Assembly: GCA_025765615.1 (NCBI GenBank)
Contig: JAIVFJ010000003.1
Coordinates: 310,001 to 374,000, forward strand
Length of the DNA stretch: 64,000 nt
DNA from: Zopfochytrium polystomum
Taxonomy: Eukaryota > Chytridiomycota > Chytridiomycetes > Chytridiales > Chytridiaceae
Direction of reading: 5' to 3'
The notes under the pieces were generated by a model. That model was not told the origin of the DNA. It saw only the letters and a list, made by a program, of their open reading frames with translations, and made no database searches. The position numbers were made by a program, and so were the translations under genes. Below, in pieces: positions 12,173 to 22,670 of this stretch. The first letter of the stretch is position 1. Every line of letters starts with the position of its first letter.

Positions 12173-13335
12173 GATTCTCGTCCACTTTTTTTTTTGCGCT
12201 CGCTGGAAGAGGCGCCCAATTACGAGAGGTCTTTGTGTCTGTCGTTGACACTTTTTCCCTGACTGCGCCACCAGCAAACCCTTGACCCTTTCCGCCGGCA
12301 CTGTGGAAAACAAACAAGCTGGAGGGCCTCCACTGGTTGCCAACCACAAAAGCAACTCAACGTCAGGCACAGCAAATGCTCTGATGTTTCTATATATAGG
12401 ACTCCCTCGTTTCTCTCTCCCTCGTTGCTGCCGAAGAGAAAGGTTCGCGCAGGCGGCAGCCCCGCGCAGTAGGTTGCGCTCCTGTCTGTCCTTTTGCCGT
12501 CAACCTCTCCCGTTGTTAGTGAAGTTTGAGATTAAATTGGTTCTTTCGTGAGATAAAAATGGTGCTGGAGCCCTTGCGGCACCCTTTCGTAGTAACAACC
12601 ACCTGGAATATGGTCCCATGCGTGTCACCCACGTGTTGAAGTGAGCGACAGGTCGGCCTGCTTGTTCGGCTTGTGGCAGGGGTTGGGGTGGGCTGCGAAG
12701 CAACTTCTTTTTTTAGAGAGCCGTTGGACAAAGAATATCGACGAAAGCAGGATTTCCACGTCCCTGGACAAGAGCTGATGGGTAAAGACATGAAAGCTAG
12801 CAAGGAGAGCAGCTTTGCATCACGTTTGGAAAGCTTCATTATCCCACTTGTCACCATGCCAGTTCGATTCTTCACAAAATCACTTCAATTTGAGGGGTAT
12901 TTACTTGTCTGTTCAACTATCAAGCAGAACCAGCTGAGTCGTTCGTGGGCTGGATAACGTCTCCTTGAACAAAAAAGTGAAAATGGATTGTGGCTAAATG
13001 GAACACTGGCAACTTGAAGCAGGAGGACGGCTGCTTGCTTGGCGGAATGTGAGACAAGTGGGATGCAAGCACAGTGCTTGGTGTGGAGTTGCTGGTGCAG
13101 CCAGCAAAGTGAAGAAGAGGTGGCATGAAAGGGGTCACGAGACAGCAAGGCATTTGCGACGCAGCGACTGCGATCTTCCATTACGATAAGCCCCAGAACA
13201 GCCAGCCAGCCAGCCAGCACTCTTTCAGTATTGAAAACATTACAAAGCAGGTTTGGAGCTAGGGACTTGAAGCAACTTAGGCAAGAATACAAAGGTAGGC
13301 AAACAACTAGAAACGAGAGAGAAGAGTCCAAAGAC
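12173..13335. other. Non-coding stretch with an LTR-like segment
   Basis: No supported gene. About 12,473-12,560 resembles 42,418-42,500: both run from AGGT(T/C)GCGC through CTGTC(T/C)GTCCT to TTTGAGATTA and TGAGATAAAAA. A TATATATAG box lies at about 12,391-12,400. This may be a solo LTR or another dispersed repeat. A short CCAG repeat is at about 13,200-13,220. Confidence 0.35.
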
Positions 13336-15156
13336 TCAACAAAAACAAATAAAGAGAACATCTGGCGATTTCGCCCTCAACCCACAACACCAACCGCTGC
13401 TGGCCCACTGCCACCAATACCCCACCAGCTGCCATCGAGACCCACCGCCTTGCCACCATCCGTGCCCATCACCCACAATGCCAACTCCAGTGTCACCACC
13501 TCCACCAAAGCCAGCCACACCATGGCGCAGTCCACACACCGTGTCTCGCACATAGGCCACGACCTCAACGTTGACGACCACCACCTGGTCGACTATTCGG
13601 TCCATCTCCTCGTTTGACACAAAAACCCTGAAGAGCGCCAGTGCTACCATCAAGAGCAGGAGGGGCGCCCACAACAGGGCCACAGCCCGGTCCCGCTTGC
13701 GCTTTTGCGACTCAGCGTGGGCACGGAGAAGCGTGTGGTGTCTGCAAGAGGTATCTGATGTGGAAATTGTTGCGTGTTGGTGGGATGTGGATGGGGGCGG
13801 GCATGTGCAGGGAGGCAAAGTTGCGAGGAAGGAAGCTGGAGGCGGAGGTAGAAGGTCGTCAATAGGGTCATCAAAGTGCAAGGTGTCCAGGGAAGCACAG
13901 GAACCACTCGATGTTGGATCAACGGAACTGGCTAAAGTGCTGGAGCAGCTGAGGGAAAGGTCAAGTAAAGGTGGAAGAGGAGCTGTCCCAAGGATCGCGT
14001 CAGCTGTGAGGAGTGGCGAGACTGGGGTCGAGAGAGGATGGTTGGTGGTTGTGAGTGGGGAGGTTGGTTGAGAAGGTGATTTTTCAAAGTCCAGCGACGA
14101 TCCCCTTTCTGCAGTTCTCTGACGAAGCCCTATGTCAGTGACGAGGCTCAATAGGTCTGTGAGTAGCTTCACGCCTGGCACTGACACACTCACAAATCAG
14201 AGACAGAGGGAAGTGCAGGTAGCATGTACGGAAAGGCGAAGTGAAGCTGCGGGATGGCCATAGACGGACCAATGGGAAGCCAGCCGCCATGAGCCTTCTT
14301 TGAGGAAGAGACCTTCTTGTCGGACCCAGACCCCATATCTGACACGCCTGTCTTTGATTCATTCCTCAATTGCTTCAGATTTGAGAACTCAGCGAAGTTG
14401 ACAGGCTTCGCAGCTTCCAAAACGGCTGAAAGGAGCTTGTGCGCTGGGTCAGGAAATAGCGGTAGCGAGCCAGACCGACGAATTGATCCTGATTCAGTCG
14501 TGGGCGGTTTGAGTTGTGCAGCAAATGGCGACGAATGGTACGAGGACAAGACATTTTGGATGAAACGCTTCGCATGGGTCTTGAAGCAACTGCATCTCGA
14601 GCGACGATTGTCTCTGCAGAAACAACGTTGGCGACCTGCGGCTCATCCACCAGCCGCAGCTCCGACATGTGGCTTTTGTCTCTGGCGATTCGTCCAAGAA
14701 TAGGAGTGAATTTGAAAGCTTCCATCTCTTCTTCCTCATCATCGTCGAACTGGTACTCAGCGTCGTAGGAGAGTGCTTCGTCGTTGTTCTCTTCAATGTC
14801 TTGAGCTCTCGCCAAAGTCAACGACATGGATTTCCAGTCGACAAGCGGCAGTCCTGGTGCAGGGAAACAGGCGCGCACAAGCTCCACCAAATTCATTCCT
14901 GCCTTTATAGCCAGGTGACCCACTGTGATGCCATCGCGGGATGATAATAGCAGTGACGCACCGGTTAAAGTGAAACTATTAGTCCTAAGAATAACAAAGG
15001 AGTACCGAAGTACCAACCTTGAACCAATTGAACACACAGTGCTCGGTCACCACTCCATGCTGCATAATGAAGCGGAGTGAATCCCCATGTGTCACGAGCA
15101 TCAAGGTCAATGTTATCACAACCGACAAGGAACTTGACTAGTGCCGTCATTTTCAT
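13336..15156 (-). pseudogene. Ankyrin plus C-terminal membrane-anchor half of an SPT23/MGA2-type regulator
   Basis: Reading down from 15156, ankyrin text appears at once: TALVKFLVGCDNIDLDARDT, then GFTPLHYAAWSGDRALCVQL, and after an intron near 14,950-15,013 ASLLLSSRDGITVGHLAIKA. A long acidic and Ser/Pro-rich linker follows. Near 13,600-13,690 basic residues precede one hydrophobic helix (ALLWAPLLLLMVALALFRVF), then a short tail to a stop at 13336. Ankyrin repeats followed by a single C-terminal TM helix are the second half of fungal Mga2/Spt23, ER-tethered activators of fatty-acid desaturase genes. A frame break lies near 14,545 and an intron near 14,150-14,193. The half lacks its IPT/TIG domain, which lies head-to-head on the other strand, so it is marked as a broken gene. 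Confidence 0.65.
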
Positions 15157-15196
15157 CGTGCAGAGTGCTGTCCAGTTTTTGTGCAGACATCAAGAT

Positions 15197-16168
15197 ATGT
15201 TCGATGACTCGTTTGCCTCTGGTGGAGACGAAAGCGAACGACCTGCCAAACGCGCGATGATGTCCCTCGGTGGAGATGAGTTCAACCATGCAGTCGCGGA
15301 AAATTTACTGGCTGCCTTAGGAGGGGAGGAGTTTGATGGCGGAAGTCTGAACGCTTTCGACGGAATGATTGCATCTTCGACTGCGGCTGAAAAGAATGCA
15401 ACTCCGCATTTGCAGCAGAGGCAAATGGCGCTAGAAGGCCACGTCTCCGACTTTGCAACTTCTCCACTTAACGCCGAAACCCCATCGCTCACCAATGGAT
15501 TGACGACCCAAGTTCCTCCTACTACCGCTTCTCCTGCACCAACCACTCGAACCCCAACAATTCATCGGATTATTCCCTCATCTGGCCCCATGACAGGAGG
15601 CATTGAAGTTACTCTTCTTGGCTCGAACCTTCACCAAAATCTGACAGTTCTCTTTGGAGGTGTGCCTGCTGCATCCTTGCACTCGTGGGGCTCCGGTTCA
15701 ACGCTGGTCTGCATCCTGCCTCCATCATCTACCCCAGGACCCATGCCTGTAACCTTTAAGGAGCGCCCTCTGACCTCCATTACGGCCATAGGCGAGGTGG
15801 TAATCTTCACTTATAGGGATGAGACGGAAAGAGCGTTGATGGAGCTGGCACTACAAGTGGTGGGGTTGAAGATGACAGGACGTTTGGAAGATGCAAGAGA
15901 TGTGGCTATGAGGATTGTCAGCGATACTGCTAAGCTAACGGGGGAGTCGGCAGTGGTACTGCTTCGTTGAATGGAAGTAGACGCTCTTGGAACGCCTGAG
16001 GCAATCACCTCAATGATGCAGCTCATTCGTAGAATGTTTGGATTTGCTGCTGACTCGATGTCCCGGAGCGACCTTGAGTGCACTATCACAGACCTTTTGA
16101 TGTCTCTAGAGTTCAGCGAGACTCTCGAGGTTGAAAGCAACGAATCAGCTCAACCTAGCCGCTGGTGA
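15197..16168 (+). pseudogene. IPT/TIG half of an SPT23/MGA2-type regulator
   Basis: From ATG 15197 (MFDDSFASGGDESERPAKRA) an acidic leader runs into an IPT/TIG domain (IHRIIPSSGPMTGGIEVTLL, then LTVLFGGVPAA; about 15,560-15,810) and the very characteristic LALQVVGLKMTGRLEDARDV block (about 15,845-15,900) that in Mga2/Spt23 links IPT to ankyrin. An in-frame TGA at 15,968-15,970 interrupts it; the same frame reopens at once with MEVDALGTPEAITSMMQLIR and stops at 16168. The + sequence just before the start looks like a splice acceptor (tttttgtgcag, ending 15186), yet upstream on this strand lies only the reverse-oriented ankyrin half. No ankyrin repeat follows downstream beyond a possible LNLAAG scrap at 16,150. 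Confidence 0.7.
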
Positions 16169-16954
16169 GGTTGCTGACGTTGCTGTTTTTGGGACAGAAC
16201 GGCAGGCGGGGACGAGTGGGAAAGATGCGACTGTGGAGCAGGCATCACGGTTCCTCGCCGCTTTCAAATGCTCTTTTTCGAGAACTGTGAGTCGACCAGT
16301 GTCGCCGTCCGCTGTTACAAACGAGCTTGTGGACGTCGCGGACGACGAGAGGCGCGGGCGCGAGACTGACGCGATGGCCTGGGAGCCTGGGCTGCGGAGG
16401 TGCGGCGGCGGGCGGGGCATTCAAGTCGATGAGGGGTTCCGGCGGCGGGCTAAGAGCACCAATCGATGCTGCCAGCTAGTGTCGTCGCCGCTGTGGATCG
16501 ACTTTGCCTATTTCGACAACTGTCGCAACGCAAGTTTTTCAGAGCGAGGCGGTATGGTGGCTGGTGGGGTTCGATCGTTGATGCAAGAGATCTGGGGGCC
16601 AGGAGAGGGATCGCGATGCGGCTTACACTAAACGAGACTTCCTCCGTTGAAGTGACTGAGGATCGATGGATCGTTCGATAGATCGCTCAATATAATCGTT
16701 TGTTCGTAACGGCGGCAGGCAAGGGGAAGGGGCGGCGTGGGTCGGCGGTCCGTTTGGGCGAACGACAAGGGGGTGTCACGTCAAAGGAGAATAAGATTGT
16801 TTCCAATTCGGATGACGTGGTTTATTATTATTGGCGCAGGTATTATTGGTACAATTGGTCGTTGCTACACAGGTTGCGACACAGGCTATTGAACAAATAT
16901 CCAGAAAGATGTTTCGCCTTTGCGTCGATGGTTCGAGCATCTTGAAGTGCCATA
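16169..16954. other. No gene assigned; may hold displaced N-terminal exons of the MGA2-like gene
   Basis: Frames on both strands have biased composition. On the - strand a Gln/Ser-rich piece ending at the junction (PAVLSQKQQRQQPHQRL) and a CDSC motif near 16,520 are compatible with, but do not prove, exons of the broken regulator. Nothing else recognised. Confidence 0.3.
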
Positions 16955-17872
16955 ATGCACGCAATTCGAGAAGGCCTTCAGTGCCACACAGAAGCTGAAA
17001 TTAATTGGATGGACTTATCATGGCTCAATTCCGCGGTGTCGCATCCTAATATGTCGCCTGACTTGTTTCAGGTAGTTTATTTTAAGACTGTTTCTTTATT
17101 GCGCAGCAGCGGGACGATGGACTTTTACTTGCAACAGCTCCTTGAAAATGTAATTTCCCGCTGTAACTCTGCTGACGCTGGAAGTCTTTCAAGCTTTCTG
17201 CTTCATGGCTGCGGGAAGCGGAGACCGCGGCTCGCCGCTCGATTTCGCGTGTTATATTCCTCACTTTCTTTGCGCCTTTGTCGCTCGGATGGAATCGTGT
17301 GATGATCAGTCCAGACTGGCGAAATCAATTCTCAACTTGCTATCGACGAGGCTTATCAGTCACGATGGCCGCACTTACCCTCTGAATAAAAAGACATGGA
17401 TGCTGATGCAACACTGGAACAGCGGCAGTTCATTTCACACCACGTTGTGAGTCGCATGCTCACCTCGAACAAACTACCATTTTCCATCCCACTTGCATTT
17501 CCATAGGAGAATATTGTGCGAATCGTGAAGACTATGGGCAAAGCTGACGGACTTGAATTGGACGACCATGTGGATGGAGAGACTCTTGGGAAAGTTGGAC
17601 ACATGCCCATCGACCCAAGGAAACAACGTCGAAGCCGTCCTATTCCGATGGTGGGACGAAGTATCGGACGATTACCAGTACTGGCACCGTCCATGGTTGC
17701 AGCTGATGGCATTGGAGCAGGGCGTAACCTCAGCGGTGCGAAAGTGGACAAGTTTTTTGGAAAAGTTCTCGAAAAAGTCGGGGATGCCATTTGTTCTGCG
17801 CTTGGAAATGATGGTGTCGCTCCCAACGGCAAGGGCATGGGGTTTGATTGCGAGAAGCTGAAGTCGGAGTGA
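16955..17872 (+). CDS. Orphan protein, longer member of the two-copy family in this window
   Basis: Opens with MHAIREGLQCHTEAEINWMD and shares blocks with 11,840-12,172 (WLNSAVSHPNMSPDLFQVVY; FLCAFVARMESCDDQSRLAK). It continues after a probable intron (donor near 17,446 GTGAGT, acceptor near 17,508) into a Trp-rich segment (FRWWDEVSDDYQYWHRPWLQ, about 17,640-17,700) and AVRKWTSFLEKFSKKSG, stopping near 17,862-17,872. Two frame changes are needed. No domain recognised, no signal peptide, no TM helix. Probably a lineage-restricted protein; function unknown. Confidence 0.45.
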
Positions 17873-18311
17873 GATTGTCTGACACTCATTATTCCGAGGA
17901 AATGGTTTGTGCTGCTTGCAGTGGCTGTTGGGGCCTTCTTGGGACAAGAAATTGAGGAAGCCCCCTTCCATTCCGTGCTCGTTCGGTTTCCTCTTTTGGA
18001 CGAAAGTGTTGGACACGTCCAAGGAGCAGATTCTGTGCCTCGCCTGTAATAAACACGTCGTCCATAACACTCAGCCCACCCTACATTTATGATGGTTGTG
18101 CAATTCTTTCCGGTGATTGGTCTGTTGTGCAGCAGCCGTCACCTGAAGCACCGGAAACAAACAACAGCTGTCCAATCCTTACGCTGCGAAGCAGCGAATG
18201 CACGGAAAGGACAGTGGTTTTCTCTGTTAATCTAATTTAGAAAGTAGCAGAGAACCGGTTCCTTTCACCTTCACTTTTAAGTGAAGCCAGCCAAATCCCT
18301 CGTCTCACTCA

Positions 18312-18461
18312 ATGGACTGGCCCAAATCGGAAGAGGATTTTGCAATCTTACGAAAATGGACTTCAAACGGATGCAATCACAAATCGTATTTGCCGCTGCG
18401 GGATTTGGATTCGTGGCGCTTCCCACCAATATCGGAACTCAAAACTTTCGGCCGGGATTAA
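18312..18461 (+). CDS. Small hypothetical ORF (49 residues)
   Basis: ATG 18312 to TAA 18461 encodes MDWPKSEEDFAILRKWTSNG and 29 more residues rich in Trp, Arg and Pro. Composition is protein-like, but there is no homologue in the window and no visible start context. May be an exon remnant of the orphan locus just upstream. Confidence 0.2.
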   Translation: MDWPKSEEDFAILRKWTSNGCNHKSYLPLRDLDSWRFPPISELKTFGRD

Positions 18462-18553
18462 CAAGAAGCGAAAGATACTATATATAGGCTTGATGAACGT
18501 GTACAGACCCAATCGAAAGACAAAAGCCAAAAAAACGCAACTTCCGTCTCTCC

Positions 18554-21105
18554 TTACTCGCCAATCGATCGGCTGACCACATCGCGAACGTGACGGCGCA
18601 CTTCCTCAGTCTCCACGATGCCCCCACCACGGATTGCTTGCTTCGCGTACGCCACGGCAGCGGCCGTCGCCGACTTTGCGAGGGTTTTGTACTCGTCCCG
18701 CGTTAGTGCAGGTCGCTGGACGCCCTCTTGAATGACTTGGCGTTGGCTGTGCCAGAGCGGGTCCAAGACGGACTTTACTATAGGGAAAAGGAAGCGCTTG
18801 GACGTCGGTGGCAGGTCCGTCGCAGCAGCTACGGAGCCGACAGAGGTTGCGCGGCGTTTCCAGCGGCGACGTTGGTCGGTACCCGTTCGCGACGTGCTGC
18901 TGGCGCTGGCAGTTCCGTCGTTATCCTCCGGTTCGTCGCTGGATTCGGAATGGAGCGCTCCGCCAGATGGTTCGGGAGACATGGACGGCGAGGCGGGAGC
19001 AAAATGCTGCGAGACGGTTCTTCGGTCTACGCGAGAACTGCGCGTTCTTGATGGTAAGGCGCTGCTCGTCGGACCGATCAAGGAAGAAACTTCCAGATGG
19101 AACGTTGGTGGAGGCGACTGCGGGCTCGCACAGGTAAGTGTGGGTGATGCGGCATGGGGCGAGTGCGCAGGTGACAGCGGAGAATACATCAGCTGATCAG
19201 GAAATGGTGAGGCTGGCTGCGGCGGCCCATGAGCAGGGCCGTTGCGATGGACGCTTCGAAACGAAGGAAGATTTGGTTGACGAAGAAGAGAGAGCTGGGG
19301 CGACGGTGACAGTTCTGTAGAACAAATTGCGGGGGATGATGACGGAACCAAAGTGGGTTGGCGGAGAATAGAAAGCGGATGAGAGTCCACTGGCTGCGGA
19401 TTCAGAGTGGGCTGCGACAAAAGCTGCTCCACACCAGCACTTGCAGATCCTTGATCCACAAATCTCGATTCTCTGTCGCGTTGGTCGCGGTCGCGCTTTC
19501 TGAGTGAGGGCGGTTTGTAAACTTTCACCTGTCCAGCGGATGATCCATTCGCCGAACTGGCCGCTGATGGTCCAGTAATTGCTGATGAAGCTGCAGACGA
19601 ACTATGACCTGCGAACGGGGATCTGGGGGAACTTCCTCTAACCGCGGAATTGGTGGTTCTCGTCGGAAGTCTAGAAGGGGAAGATGGTGGCCCCGACACA
19701 CGGGGCTGCGGCCCGTGAAGAGAACGCATAATATCAAACTGTCGCCAAATGGCTGCCAATTGGTCGTCCTCTCTGCTGCGAGTTGGAGAAGGCGATCCTC
19801 GGTGCGGGTGACGTGTTGGAGATGAGGTACCTCTTGCAGACGCGACTCTTCGGTTCATGGCATCTGCTGTGAAGACGGACATGGCAAGGGCATGAGCAGA
19901 GCCGACAAACTCTGCTTGGGCTTCACAATCGAGAGACCCAGCATCAGATGCAGAACGAGATGGAGAACTTCCGTAGTGTGCTCTGCTTGCCTCTCCGTAC
20001 CGACCAGCTCGATACATACGCGTGTAGGCCTGGTTCCCGAGCCGCCGAAGCCCTGCAGCTTCTTCAGTGGCGGCATCGAAACCAGGGCCATATCGGAGGT
20101 CAAGCATCCGTTGACGGCGAACGGCTGCCATTTCTCGACGAATGGCAACCATGAGACGGCTTTGCCTCTGGGGAGGTGCTGTTGATCCTTGAGTCGATCG
20201 ATGGTGGGCATTTCTTCGGGCGGCGTCACGACGGGAGCCTGCCGTGCGCGCGTGTGTCAAGGTCTGATACCGCAATGGGACATCATCAGTATCCAAAGTC
20301 TCCGCAGGTCGTGGTGCCATGACACCGGGCTGATCTCCACCGCACTGCGGGCAAAACCAGTCCCCGGCGGGAATAGTGTCTAGTCCGAGGCAGAAAATGT
20401 GATAACCTCCGTCGCAAATATCACAAAGAAGCATCGTATCCTCATTATAGGTTTCGTTGCAAATCATGCACTCTGTAACATCACTGAATTCGGCTGCGTC
20501 ATCCAAAATAGTGGCTTCAGCCACGTTGTCCGTCGTACCATAAATACGCGGAACGACTTTAATGTTACGAATGATAGGACCACCCAGCCGACTAAGAACA
20601 TTAATTTGGACAAATGGCATTCGATCCTTTGGGCACGTTGTTTGCTGTTTACTCCAACTCAGGAGACACTAGAAATAGATCTGTTAGCTTAAAGGAGAAA
20701 CCAGGGCATCATTTTTCGTGCATACCGGCAGATGAAAGGTGTGCGGCATTGTTCCACAGGCGATTGATCCAATTTCCTCCTGATCGACGTCCGAGGGCAG
20801 TTCGATCGCCATTAAGCAGATCGCTACACGGGACACTGTCAGGAATTGCAAATCAAAACAGAAGCATCATCGTACTTACCACATTCAGCAACTTCATCGT
20901 CCTGGTCATCGTCATCCGGCTCTGGTGCTAATGGGCTCCAACTATTGTCGGGAAGACTGTCAGTTTCGACAGCTTTCCCTTTTCCTTTGAGATCGACTGG
21001 AAGCACCGAATCATACGATGACAGATCCACCTCTTGTGGAGGGCCACCTGATTCTCTTTGGGATGGTGATCCACACCCACGGGGTGGTATCGGCGGATCA
21101 GGCAT
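18554..21105 (-). CDS. PHRF1-like RING + PHD finger protein
   Basis: Starts at ATG 21105 (MPDPPIPPRGCGSPSQRESG) with an acidic exon ending EC. An intron (donor GTAAGT, acceptor CGTGTAG) joins it to AICLMAIELPSDVDQ, completing a RING: C-x2-C, then CGTMPHTFH, a second intron, then CLLSWSKQQTTCPKDR. RLGGPIIRNIKVVPR follows the RING as in human PHRF1. A PHD finger comes next (ECMICNETYNEDTMLLCDIC, then HIFCLGLDTIPAGDWFCPQC). The remaining roughly 550 residues are Ser/Pro/Arg-rich and probably disordered, with a basic helical C-terminus ending at 18554. PHRF1-type proteins are nuclear ubiquitin ligases linked to RNA polymerase II and chromatin (family knowledge). Domain order is clear; orthology rests on RING-PHD spacing and the long tail. 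Confidence 0.85.
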
Positions 21106-21522
21106 CACTCTTAGAAGCAGAGTCCTTCTATCAGATCGCTCAGGACAGTAGGTAGAGATAGTCAAACGATGGCGCAGGTGTTTCCTCCAAAAAACCAGAA
21201 TGGATAGCACAAGGATTAGGTGGAAGTGAGAGTTGGAGTAGGGAATGGTGAGGGTCAAACAACTTCGGTCGCGAGGAGTAACTGATGCAGTGTAGGCCCG
21301 GTTCTCTAAGGAAAGTGGAGAGGACGTCGGATCACGGGGAAGAGAAGACCAATAATATAACCACAAGAAGGATGTGGAGGCTGCGCCGACCGGCTCCAAC
21401 TTGTCCCTTCTCGAGATCACGTGAACGATGACTTGTCGGGGTTCAGCGTCGGGGTTTGAATTGAGAGCACTGCGCAAATTTGTCGCAGATCTCATTCATG
21501 CCACTCTCGCCATCGCAGTCAT

Positions 21523-22640
21523 GGCAACGTGTGGACTGTTTCCAATTATACTAAATGCGCTATCAGACCCCAACCATCGCGGCGTTTCATAACCTGAATC
21601 GCGGACGCTTGCCTGGCATCCTGGACAATTCGTTTCCGGTCTCACCGCCATGATTATATTTAGCTGCTTTCGAGTACTGACACTGGGTACAGCCGTTACG
21701 ACAGCAGCCTACCTGGATGCCTCGTTCTTGCTGCAACTGCCACCTCGGCACAGTGGGGGCGGCCCGCATGGAGATTTGCCTCGCCGGGTCCGCTCTGCGG
21801 TCTCGCTTGACAGTGAGGTGAAACTAGACGTTCGCAGCGCGTACTAAGACCGACTAAATATCGTCGCTCTGGGCTTCGTGGCAATCGAGCTGTTTCTAGC
21901 CGCATATAAATCCCTTGTCGCATGCAGTCGTCGGAGTGAAGTGAAATTATATTCGCCAGTGGCATAAAAGTAGGATTCTGTTCCGGTGTGACCGGAACAG
22001 AATTCTTCCACGATGGAGGCGGCAAAATTTGCTCCAAGCGCGTTGGAGGTACTCGATAGAGGTCATCGTCCACGCGGGAGGCCCGATGGTGGTCTTGATA
22101 GTCGGTCTTGCCGGGTTCTACGACACAGGATCGGTCAGCGTTGCAATCAACGCGGCAGAGGTCCATTATGTATTGCCACATTGCTCATGTGGGCAAGTGA
22201 CGCTGCCGACACGTGATCGTTTCGACGGCGAATGGTCTGTCGTTGTCGGTAGCGCTCCAAATGGCGGAATGGATGACGTCTCTGAAAAATGAGGCGAGCA
22301 CATCACCAGTATGAGAATTAAGATAATCGACCAACCAATTTCCATCATGGTGACCACCTCCATTACAGTGTCCTATACCCACATTCGTCGCGGTCGAGAT
22401 CGCCCTCGCCGTCGCCCGCGGCGGAGTCTCCATCGCACTCGGACGGCGTCGCCGGCGCAAGGTGGGCGGCGCTCAACAACGTGTCATTTGGGCTGATTGC
22501 CGGAGAGCTGTTTTTGGCGGCGGTGGTGTCGCTCGCGGCGTGTGTGCGGCTGAGCGGCGCGCTATTTGCGAGCCGGTTCTGGTGGCGGCCCCGACGACCA
22601 TATGCAGTAAGAATCCCTTGCAGTTTATTGAGCGTGGATT
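21523..22640 (+). CDS. Possible multi-pass membrane protein, fragmentary
   Basis: Hydrophobic pieces line up on the + strand in changing frames: MATCGLFPIILNALSDPNHR at 21523, MIIFSCFRVLTLGTAVTTAA at 21650, GGPMVVLIVGLAGFYDTGSV near 22,075 and VSFGLIAGELFLAAVVSLAA near 22,490, followed by a basic Trp/Arg stretch and a GTAAG at about 22,608. Together they suggest at least four TM helices with introns between, perhaps a 7TM-type receptor, but no signature motif is seen. The - strand frames here look worse. Low confidence. Confidence 0.25.
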
Positions 22641-22670
22641 GTTGAGCTTCAATGCTCCAACAAGAAATGA

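Noticed and set aside
13336..16168. Two independent genes, one ankyrin/TM and one IPT/TIG, sharing a divergent promoter
   Set aside because: Not excluded, but the 40-base gap, the orphan splice acceptor, the internal stop and the family architecture make a broken single gene more likely.
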